From NCBI RefSeq assembly GCF_048128805.1, contig NC_135999.1:13070690-13134689 (forward strand): a stretch of 64,000 bases of DNA, given 5' to 3'. This stretch comes from Centroberyx gerrardi (lineage: Eukaryota > Chordata > Actinopteri > Beryciformes > Berycidae). Shown here piece after piece: positions 35,720-63,209 of the stretch (the stretch's first letter is position 1; every line of letters starts with the position of its first letter). A program made the position numbers and the translations under genes. The notes under the pieces were generated by a model. That model was not told the origin of the DNA, did not search any database, and saw only the letters and a list, made by a program, of their open reading frames with translations.

Positions 35720-38096
35720 AGCTTGTGGGTCTTTCTTTTAAACCTCAGTCTTAATTATAAATACCAAAAGTGTAAGGCTTGCACAATACAAATCGCAGAC
35801 TATAAGCAAAACTTGTCTTGACAAATGCAAATCATTTGAGATAAAACAAATAATATTGCAATCATTCACTACTTACCACTCGACTCTTAACCTGCGTCAA
35901 CAACTTCAGTGGTCAAATACTCAGGGTCTCTGGAATGAGCTAGACACCACAGCAGGGAGTATCACCTGTCTGGCTGCAAAACAAGCCTGGAGCAAATCAA
36001 CTGAAGAACTTCTACCTTTCTTCTTTGTTTAGGCAGGTTAGCTTATCATTGTGCAGCAAAAACCACTTGCTCACATGATCTGTGAAACTTCTTATGGGAC
36101 AGCCTGAAAACATGACAAAAGTTATGAGTGGTGCTGATATCAGTAGTTTATTGTATGTTAAGTCCAACACATTCAAAATGGAAAACAAAAAAAAAATTCT
36201 CCACCTGCAACAGTTTTTTCTACTAGCAACAAGTAGAAGGTAAACACAGTAAATTAAGATGGCAGCCAACTGTTTACCACACCTGCTAAAGCCAAGAAGG
36301 TAATTCTATTTCCATTGAAAAGAGGACTGGAATGATTCACAATGCGGATCCACTCTACTGCATTTTCAACCACAGGAAAATAAGTTTACAGCCTTTGCTT
36401 TAGGGATCCTTTGAAGTTTGGGGAGGTGCGGGTCATTGAAAACCTCAGTGAAAAAGAAAAAAATACCTAACTACAAATTTAAATGCTCACAAACATTTTT
36501 AACGCCACTAAGATGTAAAGCACTGACTAGTCTGAAAGCATGATGGCTCTTCTTCACTAAACTCTCCTCTTCATTGACCATTGTTGCAAAGGTATGATTG
36601 CAGTCAAGTGCCCATGTTAAGCAATTATCTGACAAATAAACATTAGGGGGTATAGGCACCAGTGAGACCTGTCCGTAGAAAACACCATGGGACCAAAGGG
36701 CTGTAGTTCTGCAGTCATACTAGGTCAAAGGCCGATGGCACAAAATTAGATTCCATTCTAAACAATTTCTCACATCTGGAAATATTTTAGCTCAATTACA
36801 TCGAGGGAGAGTGCAGTCGAGCATTACTGTGGCGAACTACCTGAATTGTGCCATGTCTGTAAATCAAATCTCATCTCAACTGCAAGAGCAAGCAAATAGA
36901 ATATTATGTGAACAGGCCGCTGACAAGATTAGCACAAATGTTTTCATATTCATTGCCAGATAAGAAATTTGGAGAGGCTGTGTTCAAACTCTGGCAGATT
37001 GTTCCACAAATGTTGGAAATAGTGCAATACCACCAGACAAGGAAGACCTCATTAGTATATTTGTCAAGAAAATGCTACATTAGATTTCACTTCCTGTTTC
37101 AGTGCAAGACGACAAATAAGAAAACACCTCATGTTGGTCATGTTTTCCTTTCCAGCTGAAACCAAGGTCTTCCCTCCCTACCATGTGGTAAAAACAAAAC
37201 TTATACTAGTGGACAAGGAGGAGCCTACTGGTATAGCATTCATATTAGACTTGCCATGAACAGAAAAACAAATTGATATAATAGCACAATGAATAATCAG
37301 CATGTGAAAATACAAATGCATAATGGATAGAAAAGTGAGCACAATTATTTGCTAGGCTGGAGGTTGGGACTATGGCCAACCCACCCACACAGATCGTTAC
37401 AAAATTGCTGCTGAGAAAAGATGAACAGTCTGACAACTTGTGAGTCCAGGGATTAATCCGTGTGCCGACATGAGCCGCGAAAACTTTCGTCATACTGAAA
37501 GTAAGGACCAACCGATGTCCAGATCATGTCTGAATCACAATGTGTGATAAGTTGTGTGGCATTTCCTTGTTCAAGACAACCATTTCTCTTTCCACAATGC
37601 AAACTTCAAGTCTTACACTGTACTCATGGTTGCGTAGAGAGCTATGACTTGACAAACCAAGGACCAAGCATTTTCACCGTCACCATGTTTAATGTACCTT
37701 TTTCCATGAGTAGTTCCTCAGATGCACCTCTTAACCATTTAACAAACAGAACTTGAGGCACCTATTGTCTCTACAAAACCCAGAACAGACACTACAGTAT
37801 AAACAAATGTACAAAACTCACAGCAGATCATCTTAGGTAGTAGAACAGTATGGAAAGATGAAATATGCACCTGAAAAACTTAAATCTTGTGAATACTGCA
37901 AGTTTCTCTGCTCCCAGTAGACAATAGTTCAAAATGAGCAGCTCCGTATTAGGAGGCAGCAAGCCTCAAACCACAACTTAGTAGTAAGACTGGAAAAGAT
38001 GAAATAGAAGGCACCATCATGCTTTTATCAAGTTGAAAGAACTGAAAATATACACAGAAAACAAAACATACAGTAAACTATGATTTTTGTTGTACA
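35720..38096. other. AT-rich stretch without recognised coding exon
   Basis: No exon or clear repeat is seen. Part of it could be distal 3' UTR of g3bp2 if a downstream polyadenylation site is used. Confidence 0.5.
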
Positions 38097-39136
38097 TTTA
38101 TTCTGTCACTCCGCACTTAAGACAGGGAGGGAGGGAAGCGGGAAGGTGGTGTCGCCCATCCCAGTTTCACGGTCTAGCTGGTAGGAAAAACATGAAAGAA
38201 AAACAACTTGGAATCAACAAAGAAAATAGAGCGAGCCGCCATCATTACCATCATCACCACCACTCCTCTATTGTTCAACTTGGTTTCTTGTTTATCCTTT
38301 GTCCCCCCACTCATTTGGTGAAAAGTCCAGGATTTTAAGCTTTTATTTGATTTATAAATGAGGAAAAATATAATGTAGATTTTGCTTGTCATCTTGTCCA
38401 TCCAGCAGTAATTGAAGCATAGTTTTGGGTCAAAGGTGTGAAAAGTACATTGGTCACAGCAGACAGGCTGTGAGCGAGGCCTGCCCCATTGAGTCGTATC
38501 GCTTTGAGACAAACCGGTCTCTCCAGCTGCATTCCGAGCATGGATGTCAATGTAACACGACAAAAGTACCCATTAGTGCATATTGATGAGTGCATTATGC
38601 AATTTTGAAGCAGTGTTCTCTCAAAGGAAAAAAATAAAAAGGCAAGCTTTTCCCCTCGAACTGCACAATTTTTGCATCTCAAACTCTTTTCCAACAGTAA
38701 CGGGCAGAAAACTACCATATAAAATGTGCAATAGAGGGATTTCGTGAAGTAGCGCCCCAGTAAGTCAAGGCATATAATCTCTTTTCCAAATGATGGGCTG
38801 TATTATCGTAGGTAAAAGTCTATCAGTCCCTCCTAATGTGGCAGATTACTCCTGGTTGGTTCGCCTTTTTTCACGAATTTACAAATTAATGTTTGTGAAT
38901 TCTTGAGATACCAGAAAAGGATGCTCAGCTCACAACTAGTAAGCGAAATTTTGTTTGCTTATTTTGTTTTGTCTGTTTCACAAAGAAATGGTTGACAGGC
39001 TGTCACATTCCAAAGCAAAAAAGGAAAAAAAACAAAAACAAATATATACGTTTATACATGAAGATTTTTTTCGTTAACGAGAACGGTTGAAGATGAAGAA
39101 CATGGTACTACTTCCACACTGCAGGTGGTGCTCTTC
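38097..39136 (-). other. g3bp2: Probable g3bp2 3' untranslated region
   Basis: The minus-strand sequence after the g3bp2 TGA has no coding potential. AATAAA signals occur on that strand at 38342-38347 and 38097-38102 (read on plus as TTTATT). Either could end the message at about 0.8 or 1.05 kb of 3' UTR. Confidence 0.55.
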
Positions 39137-48102
<8,966 letters not shown>

Positions 48103-48300
48103 CTTATGAAAGACCTATCTAAGTAGACAGAATATTTTGAAATAAATAACTACGAATATTAACGTAACCGGTCGTAAACTGTTCTGAAATACAAAGTATC
48201 CCAGGTGTAGATTCTGATATTTCCCACGCTCCACTAACTGAGAGTTTATGATCTCTGCTGTATCAGAGATTGGAGATTTAAAGTGATAGGTTCAATTTAT
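48103..48300 (-). promoter_or_regulatory. g3bp2: Probable g3bp2 non-coding first exon and core promoter
   Basis: On the minus strand an exon-like segment ends CATAAG and the strong donor GTAAGT (edge at 48103). It is a good candidate for the untranslated first exon spliced to the ATG exon at 46.3 kb. No TATA box was found. Another donor-like site near 47.8 kb (AGAG then GTAATT) is an alternative. Confidence 0.45.
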
Positions 48301-48445
48301 TGTTTTACCCCTGCAATCTGGGGCAGGGAACCCCCGTCACAACGGTTTAGCCAATGGAATGTTTACACTGGACAACATTATATTATGACGCCAAAGAAAT
48401 AAGAATATTCTCCCGCCCCTCCAATCGTCTAAAATTCTGATATTA

Positions 48446-48453
48446 TGACGTCA
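48446..48453. promoter_or_regulatory. CRE/ATF palindrome upstream of g3bp2
   Basis: TGACGTCA, a full cAMP-response-element palindrome, lies about 0.2 kb upstream of the inferred g3bp2 start. A near-copy (TATGACGCCAAAG) sits about 60 nt away, and two CCAAT motifs (near 48352 and 48420) flank it. Confidence 0.45.
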
Positions 48454-48504
48454 AAAACAAAAACATGCATTCATAAGCCTTTTTTTCATTTTATATTATA
48501 GAGT

Positions 48505-48510
48505 TTTATT
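48505..48510 (-). terminator. AATAAA signal of the second secreted-protein gene
   Basis: Minus-strand AATAAA lies about 210 nt after the stop codon at 48718, implying a short 3' UTR that ends just upstream of the g3bp2 promoter. Confidence 0.5.
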
Positions 48511-48717
48511 GCTTGCCATTGAACACATACTGCCACCATCTTTACAATTATTAACGCTATTAAGAATAGGTAAACACAGCAAGAGCTAGACACATTTGAA
48601 GAACATTTTCTTTTCCAACATGGCCTCAGGGTGGATCATGATGGGCTAGATAAAAAAAAAATCAAAGCAGGAAAACATGAACAGTCATAATGTGGTGACT
48701 ATGTTGGCTTGCTCAAG

Positions 48718-49809
48718 CTACAGTTGCAGAGTAGACTCAGGGCGTGATTGTGGCACGGTTGGCTTGCTGGTCACTTTTCCCGATGCACATTCTTGGCCTC
48801 TCTGTGGCTGCAGAGCAGAACCAGGCCTAGAAGAATCCCAGCCGTTGTTTGGAAGGTGACTGACTACTTCTGGTTTGACCCCCATTGCTTGTCTGGAAAA
48901 TCCTCGGCTTAAAATTGTACCATTTTTAAATTGTGACCTGAGCAAATGTAAATTCATGTTCTTTCCTGAGATAATCACAGGTGGAACATAGCTCACTTTT
49001 CCCTGTGTCTGGAGATACCGAACAAAGTCTCTCCAGGACTGATTAGGCCCTGGCTGTGTGTTGCCCCTGGGTGGTGCTACTTGACTCAGTGTGCCCTGAG
49101 AGTTTCTTTTTGAGTCTAAAAAGTTGTTGGCAGAGAACATTTTCCTGCTAGCCACATCCAGCACCACAGGGTAGACATAATACACCTCACTAGCCGCTGA
49201 AACTTGGCGTTGGTCTGTATTGCTGGGTCTTGGCACTGGGGAAGGTGAGACTTCATGTTCGGGTCTCTCTTGAGGAGTGTTCAGTAGGACTCCAGGAGGC
49301 GGCGTCGCAGGTGGCGTGACCTCATATACCATGCAGTTATTCCTTCTCTCATCACCAGCTGGCACAATCTCATAGCCCTCCAGAAAAGAGAAGTCATTCT
49401 CAGATTGCCTCTGAACTCCTGTAAGAGTCAAGATAAATTATGTGGCATCCACTCCAAGTCCAACGATAGGAATTGCTGTATAAGTATCTGTTTAAATTGG
49501 AGTAAGATAGTGGTACTCACTTTTAAAGTATTTGCGGCAGTTTGTGATGTTTTTACCTGTTAACAACACAAAATAGAATTTACAATTACAATTGAGGCAT
49601 TCAGAAGACACTCTTATCCAGAGCGACTTACAATTAGTGCAACAGTAAAATAAGTGAACATTCCAAGCATCAACAGGGTAAGTAGCCGTTCAGAGTGCCA
49701 TGAAAACAAGTGCCACAACATTAAACAAGCAAAGTAAAGTAAAAACATCACTCCTATCAGCAGTTAAGTCAATAAGCAAGTTTAATCTAATAAAATAATA
49801 AGTGCCTAA

Positions 49810-49840
<31 letters not shown>

Positions 49841-50185
49841 TGGGGGATACAAACCCCAACTACAAGCAAATAGAAGCATTTCATCCTGAAGAAAGGGATA
49901 TATATATATACTTTTCTTGATTCAGATATGCAATATTACATGCAAAACTAAGAATAAGGTGACCATAAATATACCTAAACTCCCTGCACCAAACATCCCC
50001 CAAAAACCAGAGTCTGACCAGTGCTGGAGACAAAATGTACATGAAGGATACACATACAAAGACATCAAGCAGATGGTATAACAACTGTAAAATTTTCCCT
50101 CCAAAACAATACCTTGTATGCCATCAGCTAGTGTAGACAGGATCACTGCTGTAATTATGATGCGAATAGCAATGCTGACACCCAT
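48718..50185 (-). CDS. Secreted Pro-rich protein, candidate second ODAPH-like gene
   Basis: Three coding exons (50113-50185, 49521-49556, 48718-49418) encode 269 residues with GT-AG borders and phase-1 introns. Residues 1-24 form a signal peptide (MGVSIAIRIIITAVILSTLA, then DGIQ). The 36-nt middle exon carries an N-glycosylation site and Cys31 (GKNITNCRKYFK). The last exon opens with Gln/Glu-rich sequence and Cys65 in NNCMVYEVTPPATPP, followed by Pro/Ser-rich and basic sequence with no known domain. Exon plan, phases and spacing of the two cysteines match the gene at 34.6 kb, although the rest of the sequence is unlike it. The C-x-V-x-x-V-T-P-P motif also resembles human ODAPH as I remember it. 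The SSEE-type end of the other gene is missing. Function unknown; a matrix or mucosal secreted role is only inferred. The ATG is the first in frame with the signal peptide. Confidence 0.65.
49590..49680 (-). repeat. Common fish dispersed repeat
   Basis: GAGGCATTCAGAAGACACTC followed by TTATCCAGAGCGACTTACAA is a motif found very widely in fish genomes, here in the intron between the first and second coding exons of the small secreted gene. Its superfamily is not determinable from this fragment. Confidence 0.6.
49813..49840. repeat. (GT)n microsatellite
   Basis: Perfect GT array of about 14 units in the first coding intron of the small minus-strand gene. Confidence 0.95.
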
Positions 50186-50960
50186 AGCTGTAGCCTAAAG
50201 GTTCAGTCACCTCTAATTTTGCCCAAAGAATTATCTTCACTCTTCGTGATGGAAAAAATGAAATGAACCCTCCCAAGAAAGACAAATATAAGTCTGATGC
50301 AAATGACCTTGTGATGCTAGCTTTTTGTTGTCCTATTGTGAAACAGGGAGGCAGGATAGGGGCCTTGCTTTAATTAATGTAATTGATGTGGGTTTGAGTA
50401 ATTGAAATATCAAACAAAATTGCCACATCATGAAGAGTAAGTCATTATAGTCATCATCAACACCAACATGATCATCACACAAGCGCCATACTTATATGCC
50501 AAATATATTAAACTGGGACATTCCCTCATGAGTGGTCAGGCCACTGCATAGTTTGTGGTCTACTATAACTGCCCCACCTCCTCTCCCAAGTTGGCTGTAC
50601 AGACTTGTTCTACACTGATAAACAGGGATGAGTCATATAACTATCTGGTTGAATAAGGCAAATCCCTGAGACTAGTGCAGTCCCTAAGCTGAACTACTGC
50701 TCCTCTTCATCAAAGTTTTCCTCAAAACAAGTTAATTCTATCACTGTAACCTACATGTGAAAGCTGCAGCTATTGCTTTTAAATATTTTTTATTGCACAT
50801 TGTCATCAGCTTAAGTGTTTCATTGAATATCTAATCACAACTTCATCACCTAAAACAAACCACCTTGAATCCACATCATAAAGGCTGTAGTCGTATAGTA
50901 TATAGTCTAGATAGCCTATCAAGATAGGCATCGTATTACTGCATTATAACAATGATAATG

Positions 50961-50985
50961 TGATACTTTATTGATTCCCATAAGG
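50961..50985 (-). repeat. LINE-type 3' tail, reverse orientation
   Basis: The complement reads CCTTATGGGAATCAATAAAG and then TATCA, matching the tails at 14.1, 32.3 and 57.1 kb in the opposite orientation. Confidence 0.5.
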
Positions 50986-51269
50986 AGGTGAGGATGAAGA
51001 ATTAGCTGCAGAACAGCAGCTGGAGCTGGTAGGCATGCCTGTATCACTGACTGGGCATGCAGGGCACATGCCCCAGGGCCCCAGACCACCAGGGGCCCCA
51101 AAATATTCTAAGTACTGTGTCCGTGTTCAATGCATTTTACAATATTTCACTAATTTCAATTGAAATGTGCAGTCAGGTGGGACCCTGACAGATATAGGCC
51201 CGTAGGCCACAGTTTATGATTATGGGGACCCAAGTCACAGCCTCTAATGACATTTCCTTTGATGTGGAG

Positions 51270-51396
51270 GCCCCAATCACAATTATTAAACTGCCACCTC
51301 TTCCTTGTATATTTATGAGCAGTGCATTTAGTGAGTATCATCCAGCTAAGATGCAGAGCACTAATTATATACTGGTGGGGCAGGGGGTACAGACAG
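51270..51396. repeat. Direct repeat A, copy 1
   Basis: About 127 bp starting GCCCCAATCACAATTATTAA and ending near GTACAGACAG. It is nearly identical to 52957-53090, with a few substitutions and one short insertion. Confidence 0.9.
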
Positions 51397-51476
51397 TCAA
51401 ACCTTTTCAATAAATTTCAACATTTAACTGTCAACCTCATCCCAAACTGGACTCTGCCTTGTGTTTGATACCTCTA

Positions 51477-51692
51477 ACATTTTGACTAGTCATAATGTAA
51501 AAAATATATATCTTAAATTAGCATTTTGACTAGTCACAATGTAAAAAAAGATATCTTAAATTAGCATTTTGACAGTCATAATGTAATTAGAGATATCTTA
51601 AATTAGCATTTCGGTTGGTCGTAATGTAATGATGCTAAATGCTTAAATGTTAATTTATCTCTCATTACATTATGACTAGCCAAAATGTTACT
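51477..51692. repeat. 43-bp tandem repeat with terminal inverted unit
   Basis: Three to four units of CATTTTGACTAGTCATAATG plus AGATATCTTAAATTAG-like sequence run head to tail to about 51645. At about 51649-51692 a unit occurs in the opposite orientation. Tandem units ending in an inverted copy suggest the subterminal repeats of a small DNA element. Confidence 0.8.
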
Positions 51693-51921
51693 TATCTGTA
51701 ATGAGAACTACTGGAACTACCACTACTAGGCCTATACTTCTGCAGCAGCAGCAGCAGTGTTGTTGCTTGCCACTACTAATACTACCTGGTTTAAAAGTAC
51801 TGCTGCAGCAGCACCCAGCACGGTCCCTGGAGCCCCTGGTAAAGTTCTTACTGTGGACTTTGACAAGGGTCTACAACCCGATAAGATAAGATAAATGCCC
51901 TTGGGAAAATTCAGGAAAAGT

Positions 51922-52331
51922 AGCTGGTGAAGCTACTTTTATTAGTTGGGTTTTTTTTGTTGTTGTTGTTAATTTTGATAGTTTGGACTGGGTGGCGGGT
52001 TTGCGTCTCTTTGTACCAACCATCAGCTCTTCAATGAACCGGGTCTCTTCGTACCAACCACTACCTCTTCAACGAACCGCCATCGCTAACCACCAGACCA
52101 CACCTTTGGAGCGACTGGCAGGTTGGCTTCAGCGGGACGCGAACCGCCAGACCACCATTTGCAGGCTCCTGGCTGGCAGGCTAGCTTCAGCGGGAGGCGA
52201 ACCGCGTCTGTTCGTACCAACCACCACCTCTTCAACGAACCGCCATCGCTAGCTGCCACGCCACGCCACCTGGTCCTATCAAAATTAACAAAAAGCAAAA
52301 AAAACAACTAATAAAAGTAGCTTCACCAGCT
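51922..52331. mobile_element. Foldback element with 60-nt arms and internal direct repeats
   Basis: The left arm (51922-51981) begins AGCTGGTGAAGCTACTTTTA and ends AATTTTGATAG. The right arm (52276-52331) is its complement, beginning CTATCAAAATTAAC and ending AGTAGCTTCACCAGCT. The centre contains two direct copies of TCGTACCAACCAC followed by CTCTTCAACGAACCGCCATC, and a repeated GGCTTCAGCGGGA motif. No transposase frame is present and no target duplication was resolved. Confidence 0.85.
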
Positions 52332-52473
52332 CAAAAAAACAAAACAAAACTAAAGAGAAAGTCTCCAAACACGCCCATCAAGCGTCCAATAGCTACTGGT
52401 CTGAAATGAGGGCCGTGCAAAAAGGTTCCCAAAGAGAGCCTCTTGCCGCGGTCCAAGCATTAGCTTTGCCAGC

Positions 52474-52547
52474 GCCCAGGGGAGGATACCTTACCGTGGT
52501 AAGGTATGAAGCTCATGACCTCGAGCGGGGCTTTTTATGCCCTGGGC
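52474..52547. other. GC-rich nested hairpin of unknown nature
   Basis: A perfect 10-bp inverted repeat (ATACCTTACC, GT, GGTAAGGTAT; 52486-52507) is nested within an outer stem (GCCCAGGG at 52474-52481 and CCCTGGGC at 52540-52547). The surrounding 300 bp are more GC-rich than the neighbourhood. Compared from memory with U1, U2, U4, U5, U6 and 5S RNA, it matches none well enough to call. Confidence 0.4.
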
Positions 52548-52873
52548 TGCTGCGACCAAACCCGACAGAATTCTGATTGTGATGTCATCAGTGCAGCTGA
52601 GACTGGCTCTGATTGGTAGAGCACAGTCCAGCAACATCCAACGATGTCATAATCGGTTAGAATGGCGAAGCAAAGCCATGTTCTGATTGGTTCTGATTGA
52701 ATGCCCAAAATGAGTTTGGATTATTTGAAATTATATTTAGCCTATTATGCAGAACTTTATTTCGATTTGGAGTAGGCTTGTAGATGCATGCATTTACAAG
52801 TCAAACTTTTCAAGATGAATGGATGTAAAATAAGTCAAAATGTATGTGCAATTGGATGTCACATGCTTCTTAG

Positions 52874-52875
<2 letters not shown>

Positions 52876-52922
<47 letters not shown>
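52876..52922. repeat. (TG)n microsatellite
   Basis: Near-perfect TG array of about 23 units. Confidence 0.96.
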
Positions 52923-52923
<1 letters not shown>

Positions 52924-52956
52924 ATGTGTTTGTGTTTGTGTGAGAGAGAGAGTGAA

Positions 52957-53090
52957 GCCCCAATCACAATTATTAAACTGCCACCTCTTGCTTGTATGTT
53001 TATGAGCAGTGCATTTAGTGAGTATCATCCAGCTAAGATGCAGAGCACTAATTATATACTGGCGGGGCAGGGGGGTCTAGGTACAGACAG
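52957..53090. repeat. Direct repeat A, copy 2
   Basis: Second copy of the 51270-51396 block in the same orientation, about 1.7 kb away, with an insertion of a few bases before GTACAGACAG. Confidence 0.9.
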
Positions 53091-53329
53091 GTTTGGACGA
53101 ATGTTATCACTCTCAAATTGAATGAGTGAGCTGAAGGAATAGCAGTTTGTAATAGCTAAATCTGAGTTTCAGATTACTTTGGACCTGTAAAAGGTTTATG
53201 TTTGTATTGTTTGTGAACAGGCTAGTATGTTAAGTTAAAGTGTGTGGGTGCGTACTGAGAGGTGGGGGGCCCAATAGGACATGTGTGCCCAGGGGCCCTG
53301 TGGTTGGTTAATCTGGCCCTGCTGGTAGG

Positions 53330-53450
53330 GATTCAGTGTCTTGCTCAAGGACACTTCAGCAGGGGGGATGGTTGCTGACACGGGGCTTGAACCACGTCCC
53401 TCTGGTTGAAGGACAGTCTCTCTAAACACTAGGTCATCTGCTGCCCCATT
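53330..53450 (+). repeat. Fish-type dispersed repeat (TGCTCAAGGACACTTCAGC family)
   Basis: Landmarks CTTGCTCAAGGACACTTCAG, then GGGGCTTGAACCACGTCCCT and CTAAACACTAGGTCATCTGC form a signature seen very often in fish genomes, probably a SINE/LINE-derived segment. Confidence 0.7.
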
Positions 53451-55499
53451 AGCTTGTTTGTTATGCATTATAGGTTGTGTAGTGTTTTGGTGCAACATTT
53501 AATGACTGGAATCCTCTAGTGTTTTCAGTGCTGTAGGTGTATGTCTTGACATTATCAAATCTGGACACTGAGCACCACCAAGTGGTCAAAGAAGCTTTCT
53601 GCATAGCACCTTGAGTAAAACAGAAAATGTAACAGCATTCTTTAACCAGAAAAAAAATATTCATTACAACATCCTGAAATTAAAAACTCTTAAACTTGAA
53701 AACCATGAGACAACAACAGAAATATAGTAGAAACCACTATATATATACAGTATATACAGTATATATATATTTATTATTATTATTATTTATTTTTTTGCTT
53801 TTATGAAAAACAAGAGTTGCATACCAAAAAGAACAGCAGTACTCCTATAATGACAGTGAGTTTAGTGCTAGATACATACTTTTCATCTGTTAGCGTCTTG
53901 GCAAATAATGTAATAATAGTAGTGTTTTCTATGACTATAGTTGCCTGCTTTATACAATGGAAAATAGGGACACTTAACAAAATATGGGGAGTTGGGGTTA
54001 GGAATTTCATGTGGTCTAGTGGTCTAAAACTTTGTTTAGTTTCAAGGGGAAACCACTGAATTTAAGAATTCATATTATTCCTATTGTCTACAACAATTAC
54101 ATGAACATGAACAACTCTCTCTCAAAGCCAGAAACCAGAAAACTATGGCTTGAAGCTATAGGATGTCATGAACATCCTGTAGAGACCATACAATCCATTG
54201 TTATAGATATGCATTATGAACACACCATGAAAATAATTCCTCTACAGAGAGAGATATATATAAACTTTGCACATCACTCATAAAATTGTATTATAAGGTT
54301 TGTTTCTCTGTCTGCATATAAAGTGCAGTGCTGAACAACAGTGGCGATTTAGCAGCATCAGGCCTTCAAGCAAATCTTGCAATCATTCCTGGTAATCAAA
54401 TGGTAATAACAAGTAGTCAATCAGCGCCATATCCAAGCCAGTAGGGGTCACAGTAATCAACAGGTTGGCTGACAAATATGGAAACCAAAAGGGTCACAAT
54501 TTGCTTCTATTCCTTTGCATATTACCCTGTAAAAAGGTTGCTGTAATAGGGCATAAGGACACCAGCACACAGACAGACCTTTCACATTCATATAACATTT
54601 GCTTTCCCAGTAAGCTTCACCCCCTTCAGTGTCCTGAGAGCAGTGCACTCTTGTAGTATGGATACATTTCTTTTGCACTGCAAATACATATGACTGCATA
54701 TCAGTCAAGCTGAGAATCAGAATAATGAAGCTGTGGATATCAGAAGGTTTGAGGGTTGCCATTGATCCTTTCCATATCAAAATGCCTAATGGATAACTCA
54801 GGGCCCTGTATAGCTCATTGGGTATGGCACTAACAGGGCTTGTTTGCATCTGAAAATAAAACTTTGTCATGCCATATCTGAGGCGAAGTTAACTTGATGA
54901 CTGAACTGAACTAACTTTGCCATACACAGAGGAGGTACGACCTACTATATGGAAATTAGATGCAATTGTAAAGCAAATACCATTCAATTCAGACTGTGCT
55001 GGCTTCAAATTAATGTAGTTTGGTATTAATGTAGTTTGGCATTAATGTAACGGTGGTCATAATAAGCCTACAACAAATTCACTGCTTTATATGGCGAAAG
55101 AAGAGAAGTGAATTGTAACACTTTTGGCTTTCCATTTTGCAGTTAAACAATGACTTGCCCTGTCACTCCTGTCAATACTAGTCTATTAAATGTCAGAGGG
55201 ACACCATAGAAATATCACTGCAAAGCTATAAATATCCTATAGGAATATATTGACACCAAAATACCACAAAGGAAGATAAAATAGATAGTGATTAGATTGG
55301 CCTAATGTCAATCACTTTTCAAGTAGTCCCACCCCATCCAATCCAGATGAGCTCTTAGCCAAGTGACTTGTTGCTATAGCAACTGCTGACCAAAACACTA
55401 GGTTATGTAACTAAAAGTACTACGCGATACAACTATTCACCCATATACTATTATTTAAATATTTTTTTAAGGAAATGTCAGGCTTATTGGTCGTCAAAA

Positions 55500-56320
55500 A
55501 AACGTCTGTAACGTTTTAAAGAAATGTTCACTTTGGGGACTATAGCTGGCTGAATTCTGACCAGAAAGAACCACCGAAAAATAGTAGGTTTTATTCCGGA
55601 TCAATCATTACAAACTTTGAAGCCCAAATCTAAAGATGATTTAGGCCTACGAACCCTAGTGTTAAAATAGACGCTAAATCCCCGTTATTTCAGAACAGAT
55701 GTTATCCAGAGGTGCTTTCCACTGTGACTGCTGAGACGCCATGACTTCTAATGTAATCTGAGTCTCTAACAAATGAGAATGTGAGATTTTGGGGGAACAG
55801 TTTAGGAACAAGATGGCTGGCCTGGGACAAGAAAAGCGTCTCACTTCTCTCACATAAACAAGGCACTTCGATGGAGCCGTCAACTCTGTACAGCTGTATA
55901 TAGCTTATTAACAACTTTAAAATACTTAGAAGCCATTATTTTTGAATAGTTGGGTAGTTTGGATTATACAACGGGAACGCCTAATCGTTTTTGAGACAGT
56001 TTTATATCGCTTGAAGTTCTCTCAAGGAAAGATTTTTTTTTACTTTGCTGATTCGTTGCGGGTGAAAACTATGTAGCACAACATACCTAAATTTCTCGGT
56101 TTAGCCGCTTAATTGTAACTTTTAAGAGTATGGTGCAGGTCTAGTTCATACTTTTACTAAGCAGACTATTTTGGCCTATGGAGTTTTCTCTCAAGTGTAA
56201 TTCGCGATATGTTTAGCCTGATATAAACGACGCTTTTTGCCAGAGGTTTTAGAGGTTTTGTTTGACTATAAAGTTTTGTAGATGCCCTGCACCAGACAAG
56301 GCGTTTAACACAACTGGACC
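55500..56320 (+). promoter_or_regulatory. pkd2: pkd2 upstream region and 5' UTR
   Basis: About 0.8 kb before the pkd2 ATG is free of obvious repeats. No TATA box at a typical distance and no unambiguous factor site were seen. The transcription start cannot be placed from sequence alone. Confidence 0.4.

Positions 56321-63209
<6,889 letters not shown>

Larger units (their letters stand above)
50186..56320. other. Repeat-rich spacer before pkd2
   Basis: No coding exon was recognised. It holds a reverse LINE tail (50961-50985), a duplicated 130-bp block, a tandem/inverted 43-bp array, a foldback element, a GC-rich hairpin, a GT array and a fish-type dispersed repeat. About 55.3-56.3 kb is less repetitive and probably contains the pkd2 promoter and 5' UTR. 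Confidence 0.6.

Noticed and set aside
48718..49431. Treating the 237-residue frame beginning at 49431 as a single-exon gene
   Set aside because: Its first residues come from the intron; the acceptor at 49419 and upstream signal-peptide exons give a better model.
51983..52252. 89-residue plus-strand frame with repeated LFVPT motifs
   Set aside because: Its internal repetition comes from the duplicated cassette in the foldback element, not from a protein repeat.
52384..52690. U1 or U4 snRNA gene
   Set aside because: A short CAGGGGAG-ATACC resemblance to U1 exists, but the U1 5' end, stem order and Sm site are not present.
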